A stretch of 13,411 nucleotides of DNA from CAZMVY01 sp964617875 (GTDB lineage: Bacteria > Planctomycetota > Phycisphaerae > UBA1845 > PWPN01): positions 1-13,411 of the forward strand of contig CAZUAI010000116.1 in assembly GCA_964617875.1 (NCBI GenBank), given 5' to 3'. The notes beneath the pieces were generated by a model. That model ran no database searches. It had not been told where the DNA came from and was given only the letters and a program-made list of their open reading frames with translations. The position numbers and the translations under genes are program-made. Shown piece by piece: positions 1-8,700 of this stretch. Every line of letters starts with the position of its first letter. Position 1 is the first letter of the stretch.

Positions 1-3000
1 GCCGCCCCGCCGGCGCCGAAGCCGGCGCCGCCGGCCCGACCGGCGGTTTCGCCGCCGACCAAACCGGCCATTGTGCCGCCCCCGACGGCTGTGCCGCCGA
101 CCCAACCGGCCACTGTGCCGCCACCGCCGGCACCGACTCCGAAGGCCCCGGCGCCGGTGGCGGCGCCTGCCGCATTGCCGCCGTCCGAAGCGCCGAAGCC
201 CGCGGCGGCGCCTTCGGCCGTGAAGCCGGCGGCATCCGCGGAGACCCCGACGCCCACCGCGCCTGTCGCGCCGCCTTCGGCACCTCCAGCGGCCCCGGCG
301 GCAAAGCCGGCGGCGCCGTCGTCGGGAACGCCTGCAGCGGCGCCTGTGGCGGCCCCGTCGCCGAGGCCTGCGCCGGCGGCGGCCGTTGCCCCTCCCGTGA
401 GCATGTCGCCGGGGGCGCCTCCGGAGGCCGACGTCATGTCCAAGGTGAATGAGGCGGCGACCTCGCTCCGCGCGACCGGCCAGCCACAGATCATGTTTGA
501 CGACCAGACGAACATGATGATTATGATCGGGAACCCGAAACAGATCGAGGAGTTGCAGGACCTGATGAAGACGCTGGAGGAGCAGTTGGGTTCGCTGCCC
601 TCCACGACGGACATTCGCGTCTACCGGCTCGAATACGTCGATGTCAATGTTGCCGCGACGATCCTCGAGAACATGTTCAACGAGAGCGCCCAGAAACCCG
701 GTCAGCCGCGGGGCGTTCCGGGCCAGCCGCAGCCGCCTCAGCAGCCCGGCCAGCCGCAGCAGGCGGCCCAGGCGCATCGCGGACGCGACACCACCGGCCG
801 CGGCACCGACGAACGCGGGCGCATGGACGAGGAACGGGGCGGCCGCAGCCGTCGCGACCGCGAATCGGATCGGCAGGACAAAGACGGTGATACCGGCGCC
901 GCCGGCCCGCGTCCGCTGCTCAAGGGCGACCGCATCCGCGTCTTCCCGGACATCCGGACGAGGACGCTGGTCATCCGGGCGCACCCGGACGATTTCCGCG
1001 CGGTTTCCGAACTGCTGCTCAAGATCGACCGGCCGAGCGGCAATCCGGGCATCGACATCCGCATTTTCCAGCTGAAGAACCTCAACGCCGGCGAGGTCGA
1101 ACAGGCCCTCAAGGCGATCCTGAAGATCGAGGACCGGGGCGGCTCCCGCCGTCGCGTGGGGCGGACGTTTACCAGCGGCATGCCCGGCATGCCGGGGAGC
1201 TGGCAGAGCCCCGCCGCCATGATCGAGCAGCTCCAGGAACAGGTGCTCGAACTGCAGGGCATGGGCGAGGGCAAGCTGGCGATCAACCCGAGCGAGCAGA
1301 TCACGATCACGAGCGACGGCACGACGAACAGCGTGATCGTCTCGGCCCCCGACGAGGGCATGAAGCTCATCGAGAAGCTCATCAGCAAGCTCGAGGAGCA
1401 GCAGGTTCCGCTGATGGTCAAGACGATCAAGGTGGAGCACGCCGACGTCGGCGACCTCCTTCCGGAACTGGAGAAGGTCTTCGAGCGGAGCGGCGGCGGC
1501 GGACGGACCGCGGGCGGCGAGGTGACGCCGTCGCGCATCGGCGCCGTGCAGATCAGCGCGGACGTGCGCACGAACCAGCTCGTGATCCGGGCGCTCAAGC
1601 CCGATTTCGAGAAGATCGAGCCGATCGTCAAGGAACTCGACCGGAAGATCGAGGGCCAGGAGGTGCAGACGTTTACGCTCGAGCACGCCGACGCCAGCAC
1701 GCTGGCGAAGGCGCTGTCCGCCACCTACATCACGTCGGGCGGCAGCAAGGTCGGCAAGCCGATCCGCATCGAGTCGGACGCCTCCACGAACACGCTGTTC
1801 GTGTGGGCCGACGAGGCGATGCGGGCGAAGATCGCCAAGCAGGTGCTGGAGCTCGAGAAGTCCGCGACCGAAAAGGGCGAGACCCGGCAGATCACGCTGA
1901 CGCAGGCGAACGCGAGCATCGTCGCCGAGAAGCTCAACGCGGCGTTCGGCGGCAAGGGCGGCAAGGGCCGCGCCGTGGTCAAGGTCACCGGCGACTCGGC
2001 CAGCGGCGTGCTCTTCGTCCAGGCCCCGCCGGAGCTGTTCAAGCAGATCGAGGAAGCCGCCAAGACCATGGACACGCGGACCCAGCTGCAGATCAAGTCC
2101 TTCCAGCTCAAGAACGCCTACGCGACGGAGATCCTCGAGCAGATGAAGGACATGACGATGCAGCTCGCGCGGCAGATCGCCGGGAGCAAGTCCGACATCC
2201 AGCTCGGCGTCTTCGCGGCGACGGCCGATCCGCGGACGAACACGCTGTTCATCACGGGCGACACGCCGACGCTGGCGATCGCCGAGTCGGTGATCAAGCA
2301 GATCGACGTTCCGCCGTCGAACCCGACGCTGCAGACGACGTCGTACTTCTACCTGACCAAGGCGGATGCGTCGTCGGTGGCGGCGACGATCAACGCCCTC
2401 TACGCCAACGTTCCGGGCAAGGCCGTGCCGCCTCCGAAGGCGTACGCCGAGCCGCTGACCAACGCCGTGTTCGTCTACGCGACGCAGCCGCAGCTCGAGC
2501 AGATCAAGGCGAGCGTGATCGACCCGCTCGAAAAGGTCGCGCCGGGCCCCGAGCGTGAAATCGCGACTCACCGGCTGACGCTGAAGTACGCCAAGGTGGA
2601 CGACGTGATGGCGACGGTCTCGACGTTTGTGACGCAGCGGCGGCAGGCGCTCGCCGCCTCGGGCGTGACGCGAAACATCCTGCCGCAGGACCTGGCCATC
2701 GGGATCTCGGCCGATACGAACACGAACCAGCTCCTGCTGTACTGCACCAAGAAGAACCTCGACGAGATCAAGGCCCTCGTGGACACGATCGACGTCGAGG
2801 GCGCCACGACGCAGGCGAAGAAGACGAGGATCTTCCCCATTCAGTACGCGGACCTGGGGTCGGTGGCCCAGGCGCTGACGTCGGCCCTGTCCAAGCCGGG
2901 GCAGGTGAGCGAGCGCGACCGGGTCACGGTCGCGGCCGAGCCGGGGACGCAGGCGATCGTCGTGACGGCGAGCCCCGAGAACATGGCGAAGGCCGAGGCG

Positions 3001-5703
3001 ATCATCGCCGACCTGGACAAGGAGACGGGCCAGACGCAGGTGACCGAGCAGATCGTGCTGGAGAACGCGCGGGCGTCCGAGGTCGCGACGACGATCACGA
3101 ACCTGCTGGCCTCCACGCGGCGGACGTCGCGGGCGACCGGGCGGCTGCCGGCGAGCGTGCAGGCCGTCGAGCCGACCAACTCGCTGCTCGTCAGCGCACC
3201 GAAGACGGAGCTGGAGCAGCTCAAGGGCATGATCAAGTCGCTGGACGTCAAGCCGAATCTGGAGACGCAGCGGCAGATGAAGTCCTACGTGCTCCAGTAC
3301 GTCGACCTCGGATCGATGATCACGACCGTGAGCCGGGCCTTCACCATCCAGGGAGCCAGCCGGAACCCGCGGGACATGGTCGAGGCCTTCGGCGACTACG
3401 GGACGAACACGCTGATCGTGGCCGCGACCGAGGAGAACCACAAGAAGGTCGAGGAGTTGATCAGGACCGTGGACGTTCAGGGGACGGGCGTCCGCAAGAC
3501 GTACCCGTTCGAGATCAAGAACGCGGTCGTGGACGACGTGTACACGGCCCTGACGACGATCTACGCGGCCAAGAAGCAGAAGGTCGGCAACCCCGTCAGC
3601 ATCGCGCAGCTCCGCGGGACGAACAAGATCCTCGTGACCTGCACGGAGGCCGACCAGAAGGAGGTGGCCGAGCTGATCGCGACGCTGGATGTGCCCGGCT
3701 CGGCCGGCGAGGTCGAGATGATCCGGCTCGTGCACCTCAGCCCGACCGAGGCGAGCCAGATGCTGACGGAGTTTTTCCGCAAGCCGGGCACGGGGCGCTA
3801 CGACGCGACGCTGCTCTACGACCTGCGGATCACCGCGAGCGAGAGCGGCAGCTCGCTCATCGTCAGCGGCCGCCGGGAGGGCCTCGAGCGGCTGAAGGCC
3901 CTTGCCGAGAAGCTCGACGCCGAGGCCCCGACCGAGGGCGTGCGGAAGGTGAAGGTCTTCACGCTGAAGTTCGCCAACCCGGCCTACGTGGCGACCGCCG
4001 TCACCCAGGCGTACGGCAAGCCCAGCTCCCGGGCGGAGATCGACCAGATCACCGCGCAGCCGGAGTACACCACCAGCTCGCTCGTCGTCTCGGCCAGCCC
4101 GAAGAACCTCGAGCGGATCGAAAAGCTGGTCGCGGAACTTGACAGGGAGTCGAGCAACAAGTACGACCGGCACATCGTCAAGCTGCAGAACGCCCAGGCG
4201 GATGACGTTGCCGCCGCGCTGACGGCGGCGTACCAGGGCCGGCGATCGACGCAGCAGGGCGAACGGCCGGTGATGGTGGCCTCCGAGCCGAACACGAACC
4301 AGCTGATCGTGACGTGCACCGACGTCGAGTTCCCGGGCGTGAAGGAACTGATCGACACGCTGGACGTGCCGAAGAGCGAGGACGCGGACCGGATCCTGAA
4401 GACGTTCAAGCTGACGTACGTCGAGCCCAGCTCGCTGGCCTCGGCGATTCAGACGGCGTTCCAGAGCACGACCGGCCGGCGGAACCCGCGCGACAACGTG
4501 ACGGCGACGTACGATTATACGACGGGCGCGTTGATCGTGGCGGCGTCGAAGGACCGCATGGCCCGGGTCGAGGCCCTCGTCAAGGAGCTGGACCAGGAGA
4601 GCCAGAAGCAGCGGCCGGTGCGGGTCATCGAGCTGAAGAACGCCGAGGCGTCGGACGTGGCCAACTCGCTCTCGCAGATGTTCATGTACGGCGGGCAGAA
4701 GATGCGGCAGGGCGAGTTCTCGATCCGCATCCAGCACCTGGCGGGCACCAACCGCATCCTCGTCCAGGCCAACGACGCCCAGTACTCCGAGATCAAGGAC
4801 ATCGTGGCCACGCTGGACCAGCCCGACTTCGGCAAGGTCGAGCAGATGCGCGTCGTGACCCTGAACCACAGCGACGCGAACGAGACGCTGACGATCCTGC
4901 AGGAGTTCCTGCGGAAGAGCGGCTCGTACTCGCAGCGGGGCAACCTGGCGGGCGACGTCCGCGTGGCGGCGTCCTCGACGACGAACGCCATCGTCATCAG
5001 CGGGAGCAAGGATCAGGTCGATCGCGTCGAGACGATCGTCAAGCAGCTCGACACCGAGGTCGAGGGCGCCAACGAGCCGCAGATGATCGGGCTGAAGGTC
5101 GCCAACGCGTCGCAGATGGCGCGGACGCTCACGCAGGTCTTCACGGACGCGGCGCGTTCGCGTCGCGGCCGGACGGCGCCGGAGACCGTCCCTCTCATCA
5201 TCGCCGACGAGCGGTCCAACTCGCTGGTTGTGCGGGCGCGGCCTTCCGATTACAAACTGATCGAGAAAATGATCACGGACATGGACAAGGAGCCGAAGGA
5301 GGGCCTCGGGGGCGTGAAGGTGATCGCGGTGGCCGAGGGGATCAACGTCAGCGACCTGGCGCAGCAGATCGAGAAGACGATCAACGCCGGCCAGCAGCAG
5401 CGGGCCCGGGAGAATCCCGGCCTGACGCCGATGGCGATCACCGTGGGCTCGGATACGCGGACGAACACGCTGATGGTTTCCGGCTCGCCCGGCCTGTTCC
5501 CCGAGGTCGAGCGGCTGGTGTCGCAGCTGGAGAAGATGAAGCCGCCCGGCGGGACGGGCGTGCTGATCGTCCCGCTGAAGAACGTGCGGCCGGAGGACGT
5601 GAAGCGGGTCATCGACCAGATGCAGCAGCAGCGCCACGGACGGCGCAGCTCGGCAGACTTGAAGGACAGCGAGATCGGGAAGACACTCAGGCACGCGGCC
5701 TGA
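1..5703 (+). CDS. Multi-repeat secretin N-domain protein without a secretin barrel (5' end outside window)
   Basis: The frame is open from base 1 to the TGA at 5701-5703, so the start lies upstream; the GTG at 73 is internal to a Pro/Ala-rich run and is not a convincing start. Visible residues 1-140 are a low-complexity Pro/Ala/Lys segment. Then come a half-domain (IMFDDQTNMMIMIG), about 20 complete repeats of 70-110 residues and a truncated last repeat. Each repeat reads beta-alpha (like FTLEHADASTLAKAL), then a beta hairpin around D.RTN.L.V, then a helix ending near LD, which is the KH-like secretin N (Pfam Secretin_N, ring-building) fold. No secretin channel motif follows. Family knowledge says such domains form stacked rings in the periplasm. 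A signal peptide is expected upstream but cannot be seen. The next gene starts 13 bases downstream, so co-transcription is likely. I infer a periplasmic scaffold or neck partner of that secretin. Domain identity is secure; function is inferred. Confidence 0.9.
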   Translation, partial: AAPPAPKPAPPARPAVSPPTKPAIVPPPTAVPPTQPATVPPPPAPTPKAPAPVAAPAALPPSEAPKPAAAPSAVKPAASAETPTPTAPVAPPSAPPAAPAAKPAAPSSGTPAAAPVAAPSPRPAPAAAVAPPVSMSPGAPPEADVMSKVNEAATSLRATGQPQIMFDDQTNMMIMIGNPKQIEELQDLMKTLEEQLGSLPSTTDIRVYRLEYVDVNVAATILENMFNESAQKPGQPRGVPGQPQPPQQPGQPQQAAQAHRGRDTTGRGTDERGRMDEERGGRSRRDRESDRQDKDGDTGAAGPRPLLKGDRIRVFPDIRTRTLVIRAHPDDFRAVSELLLKIDRPSGNPGIDIRIFQLKNLNAGEVEQALKAILKIEDRGGSRRRVGRTFTSGMPGMPGSWQSPAAMIEQLQEQVLELQGMGEGKLAINPSEQITITSDGTTNSVIVSAPDEGMKLIEKLISKLEEQQVPLMVKTIKVEHADVGDLLPELEKVFERSGGGGRTAGGEVTPSRIGAVQISADVRTNQLVIRALKPDFEKIEPIVKELDRKIEGQEVQTFTLEHADASTLAKALSATYITSGGSKVGKPIRIESDASTNTLFVWADEAMRAKIAKQVLELEKSATEKGETRQITLTQANASIVAEKLNAAFGGKGGKGRAVVKVTGDSASGVLFVQAPPELFKQIEEAAKTMDTRTQLQIKSFQLKNAYATEILEQMKDMTMQLARQIAGSKSDIQLGVFAATADPRTNTLFITGDTPTLAIAESVIKQIDVPPSNPTLQTTSYFYLTKADASSVAATINALYANVPGKAVPPPKAYAEPLTNAVFVYATQPQLEQIKASVIDPLEKVAPGPEREIATHRLTLKYAKVDDVMATVSTFVTQRRQALAASGVTRNILPQDLAIGISADTNTNQLLLYCTKKNLDEIKALVDTIDVEGATTQAKKTRIFPIQYADLGSVAQALTSALSKPGQVSERDRVTVAAEPGTQAIVVTASPENMAKAEAIIADLDKETGQTQVTEQIVLENARASEVATTITNLLASTRRTSRATGRLPASVQAVEPTNSLLVSAPKTELEQLKGMIKSLDVKPNLETQRQMKSYVLQYVDLGSMITTVSRAFTIQGASRNPRDMVEAFGDYGTNTLIVAATEENHKKVEELIRTVDVQGTGVRKTYPFEIKNAVVDDVYTALTTIYAAKKQKVGNPVSIAQLRGTNKILVTCTEADQKEVAELIATLDVPGSAGEVEMIRLVHLSPTEASQMLTEFFRKPGTGRYDATLLYDLRITASESGSSLIVSGRREGLERLKALAEKLDAEAPTEGVRKVKVFTLKFANPAYVATAVTQAYGKPSSRAEIDQITAQPEYTTSSLVVSASPKNLERIEKLVAELDRESSNKYDRHIVKLQNAQADDVAAALTAAYQGRRSTQQGERPVMVASEPNTNQLIVTCTDVEFPGVKELIDTLDVPKSEDADRILKTFKLTYVEPSSLASAIQTAFQSTTGRRNPRDNVTATYDYTTGALIVAASKDRMARVEALVKELDQESQKQRPVRVIELKNAEASDVANSLSQMFMYGGQKMRQGEFSIRIQHLAGTNRILVQANDAQYSEIKDIVATLDQPDFGKVEQMRVVTLNHSDANETLTILQEFLRKSGSYSQRGNLAGDVRVAASSTTNAIVISGSKDQVDRVETIVKQLDTEVEGANEPQMIGLKVANASQMARTLTQVFTDAARSRRGRTAPETVPLIIADERSNSLVVRARPSDYKLIEKMITDMDKEPKEGLGGVKVIAVAEGINVSDLAQQIEKTINAGQQQRARENPGLTPMAITVGSDTRTNTLMVSGSPGLFPEVERLVSQLEKMKPPGGTGVLIVPLKNVRPEDVKRVIDQMQQQRHGRRSSADLKDSEIGKTLRHAA
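51..122 (+). repeat. Imperfect direct repeat in the Pro/Ala-rich coding region
   Basis: Bases 51-80 and 93-122 match at 28 of 30 positions with a 42-base offset, encoding PPTKPAIVPP and then PPTQPATVPP. It sits in a longer low-complexity Pro/Ala-coding stretch (about 1-420) rich in CCG/GCG/GCC triplets, consistent with growth by slippage. The segment is probably a flexible linker after an unseen signal peptide; the secretin gene downstream has a similar but shorter TTQP linker. Confidence 0.7.
691..927 (+). other. Gln/Pro then Arg/Asp-rich insertion inside an N-domain repeat
   Basis: Between the first helix of the second repeat (ILENMFNES) and its beta hairpin (IRVFPDIRTRTLVIRA) lie about 79 residues of low complexity: first Gln/Pro/Gly-rich (GQPQPPQQPGQPQQ), then a mixed-charge Arg/Asp/Glu/Gly tract (GRGTDERGRMDEERGG and more). 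The reading frame and domain framework continue on both sides, so this is an in-frame disordered loop and not a frameshift. No other repeat of this protein has a loop of this composition. Confidence 0.8.
2812..3939 (+). repeat. Five-domain super-repeat, copy A (repeats 10-14)
   Basis: Five consecutive N-domain repeats match the next five one by one. Shared marks in order: repeats 10/15 have KP...PE..T..VV.ASP.N; 11/16 have L.NA.A..VA and an EP...N.L.V strand; 12/17 have RNPRD.V.A..DY.T..LIVAA; 13/18 have QK...SI...GTN.ILV; 14/19 have EF.RK, D.R, S....I.SG. In 12 versus 17 I count 26 identities in 66 ungapped positions, above what neighbouring repeats show. Equivalent residues lie 1119-1125 bases apart. 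This indicates duplication of a whole five-domain block. Confidence 0.75.
3940..5070 (+). repeat. Five-domain super-repeat, copy B (repeats 15-19)
   Basis: Second copy of the five-domain block, following copy A without a spacer. Anchors are VFTLKF at 3955 (matching IFPIQY at 2830), RNPRD at 4480 (matching 3361) and the GTN.ILV strand of repeat 18 near 4744 (matching repeat 13 near 3616). Repeats 5-9 may be an older third copy (repeats 5 and 8 resemble 13), but by eye I could not establish this. Confidence 0.75.
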
Positions 5704-5706
5704 CGT

Positions 5707-5710
5707 GAGG
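5707..5710 (+). promoter_or_regulatory. Ribosome binding site deciding the secretin start
   Basis: GAGG lies 6 bases before the ATG at 5717. The upstream in-frame GTG at 5705 contains part of this site and has no Shine-Dalgarno sequence of its own, so ATG 5717 is preferred. The site starts 4 bases after the stop codon of the preceding gene, which allows translational coupling. Confidence 0.65.
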
Positions 5711-5716
5711 TATGCC

Positions 5717-8700
5717 ATGCGCGGATGGGTCATCACAACAGCCGTAGCAGTTTTGGCGGCGCCGACGTGGCCGGGCCGGGTCCCGGTCGCCTCGGCGCAG
5801 CCGGAGGCTTCGCCGCCGACCACACAGCCGGCGGGGGCCCCGCCCTCGACGCAACCTTCGATCGCGGCGCCGACGACGCAGCCCGCGGCGGCCCCGCCGG
5901 GGCCGATCGCCTACACGGGCTCCACGGAGCTCAGTGACAGTGCGCGCATCGAGGTCGTCGGCGACAAGCTGGTCGTGGCCGGGACCCAGTCCGACCTCGC
6001 GCTGATCCGGACCCTGGTCGAGGCGATGGAGCAGACCGGTCCGCAGATGGAGATCAAGCTGTTCTCCATGAAGAACATCCAGGCCCAGTCCGTCGCGCCC
6101 ACGCTGCAGCGGCTGTGGACGGAACTGCAGCAGGGGCGGGTGACGACGCCGGAGGACCGCGTCTCGATCCTGGCCGACCAGCTCAGCAACACGATCGTCA
6201 TCGGCGGCACGCAGGCGAACATCGACCGGCTCGGCAAGCTCATCGAAGGATTCGAGAACGCCCCGCGGTTCGTGGACGAGATCAAGAACTGGACGCCGAT
6301 CGAGTTGAAGCACATCCGCGCGAGCGAGGCGGCGGACGTCGTGCGGCAGACGCTCGAGAAGATGCAGAAGAGCAGGGGCGTGAGCGGTCCGTCGCCGATC
6401 GACGTGCAGGTCGATCCGCGGCAGAACACGCTGCTGATCGTCGCGCCGCAGAAGGACATCGACCAGGTGCGGCGGTTGATCGACATCATCGACCAGGAGC
6501 CCAAGAGCGAGTTCGGCGGCGTGGCGAAGCTCGCCGTCTTTCCGCTGGTCAAGGGGAGCGCCGACACGATCGCCAAGACGCTCGACGACATGATCAAGCT
6601 GGAGGGCCAGCAGCAGAACGCCGTCAAGGAGCAGATCCGCCGCCTGCGGCTGACGATCAAGGCCGGGGCCGACGGCCGGATGGAGGACCTACCGGACCTC
6701 GACCTCGAGAAGCCCATCAAGATCGTCGCCGACAAGGGCATGAACGCGGTGATCATCGGCACGACCGAGAAGAACATCGTGCCGCTGACGCAGATCGTCA
6801 ACCTGCTCGACACCGTGCCGACGTCCGAGGAGATGCTCATCCGCGTCTTCCCCCTGAAGAACGCCGACGCGCAGAACATGCAGGAGATGCTCACGAACGT
6901 CTTCAAGCAGGGCAAGGACCTCGCCGAGGTGCCGGGCAAGACGGACGTCAAGCGCGTGCCGCCGGGGCCGGCGGGTTCGGCCATGGCCTACAACGTCAAC
7001 ATCGCCAGCGACCCGCGGACGAACACGCTGATCGTCGCCGGCCGCATGGAGCAGCTCGCGCTGGCGCAGAAGCTGGTCGAGGAGATGGACGTCGAGGGCA
7101 TCGGCGTGCGGTTTCCCGTCCGCATCCTGCACGTCGAGCATGCCGATCCGGAGCGGATCAGCGACATCGTCACGAAGCTCAACCAGGGGCGGATGGACGC
7201 CCTGAAGAGCCGCGGCGTGAAGTCGATCGAGATGGAGCGGGTGTTCATCGTCCCGGACGCCCGCAGCGAGTCGATCATCGTGTCGGCGAAGGAGGAGAAC
7301 TTCAAGGAGGTCGAGGAACTCGTACGGCGGCTGGACAGCACGCCGGCGAATTTCCTCGGCGACATCCACATCATCACGTGCACGAACCTGACGGCGAGCG
7401 ACCTCGGGCCGAAGATCGAGCAGCTCTGGGAGAAGCGGGCCTCGCTGAAGGCGAGCAAGACGGGCGAGAAGTTCACCGAGAAGCCGGTCATCATCACCGA
7501 CACGCGGAGCAACGCCCTGGTGATCGCATCGAGCAAGGAGGACTACGTCGCGATCGAGGCGCTGGTCAAGCAGCTCGAGCAGCAGCCGCTGGCGCCGACG
7601 GCGGAGATCCGCCTCCACGTGCTCAAGCACAGCGAGGCGGGCAAGCTCGGCCCGCAGCTGCAGAAACTCTTCGAGGAGCGGGCCAAGAACCGCCTGGCCA
7701 AGGGCCAGGAGGAGCAGCCGTCCGACCGCGTGACGATCGTCACCGACGACATGAGCAACACGCTGCTCATCGCGGCGAGCCGCGAGACCTACGACGAGAT
7801 GGTCCGCCTGCTGTCGCAGCTCGACGTGCCGCTCGACGTCGCCGGCGTCATCAAACTTTACCCGCTCCAGAACGCCGACGCGACCCGCGCGGCGAAGCTC
7901 ATCGAGGACCTGTTCCAGAAGGGCATCCAGCGCGGCGGCGCCACGGCGGCGGTGCCCGAGTCGCAGAAGAAGGTGTCCATCGTCACCGACGCACGGAGCA
8001 ACGCCCTGATCGTGTCGGCCTCGCCCGAGAACTTCGCCATCGTCGAGCGGCTCCTCAAGCAGATCGACAGCTCCGAGACGCCCGGCTTCATCACGCCCGA
8101 ATCGCGGATCTTTCAGATCAAGTACGCCGACGCCGTGAAGGTCGCCGACATGCTCGGGAAGCTGGTGGACGGCATCAAGAAATCGCTGCCCCAGGTCGAG
8201 CAGGACCAGCTCAACATGACCTTCATCCCCGAGGACCGCAGCAACGTGGTCATCGTCACGGGTTCGCGCTACGGCATGAAACGGGCCGAGGAACTGATCG
8301 AGAAGATCGACCGCGAGCCGGGCACGCCGTCCGGCGAGCCGCAGGTCTACCAGCTCAAGCACGCGACGGCGTCCAAGCTCGCCGAAATGCTCACCGAGCT
8401 GTTCGAGAAGCGCAAGCCGACCGGCGGCCAGAGTTCGAGCGCGAAGACGCCCGTCTATATCGTCGCGGCGGAGGACTCGAACAGCCTGATCGTCACGGCG
8501 GCGCGCGAGGACCATTCGATCGTGCAGCAGCTCCTGGGAATGCTGGACAAGCAGTCGGCGTTTGCGCAGCAGATGGAGATCATCCCGCTGCAGCGGGCGA
8601 AGGCCGAGGACCTGTCCGACACGCTGACCAAGCTGCTCGAGAAGCAGAAGGGGACGGCGAAGGGCACGGCCTACAGCATTGCGCCGGAGGCGCGGACGAA

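Noticed and set aside
73..75. GTG at 73 as the real start of the first gene
   Set aside because: The frame is open to base 1 with the same Pro/Ala-rich composition, there is no Shine-Dalgarno sequence, and a start here would leave a large exported-type protein without a signal peptide.
1..420. Pro/Ala-coding triplet-rich region as a CRISPR or non-coding tandem array
   Set aside because: Repeats are irregular, in frame and without constant spacers; the region encodes a low-complexity protein linker.
4314..5708. 464-residue plus-strand frame overlapping the end of the N-domain gene, considered as a frameshifted continuation
   Set aside because: It contains no N-domain pattern, and the main frame keeps intact repeats up to its stop, so there is no sign of a frameshift.
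6689..8515. 608-residue minus-strand open frame
   Set aside because: Same antisense artefact; the repeated RVRPRVGDD-like phrases are only the reverse reading of the repeated TN.L.V coding motif.
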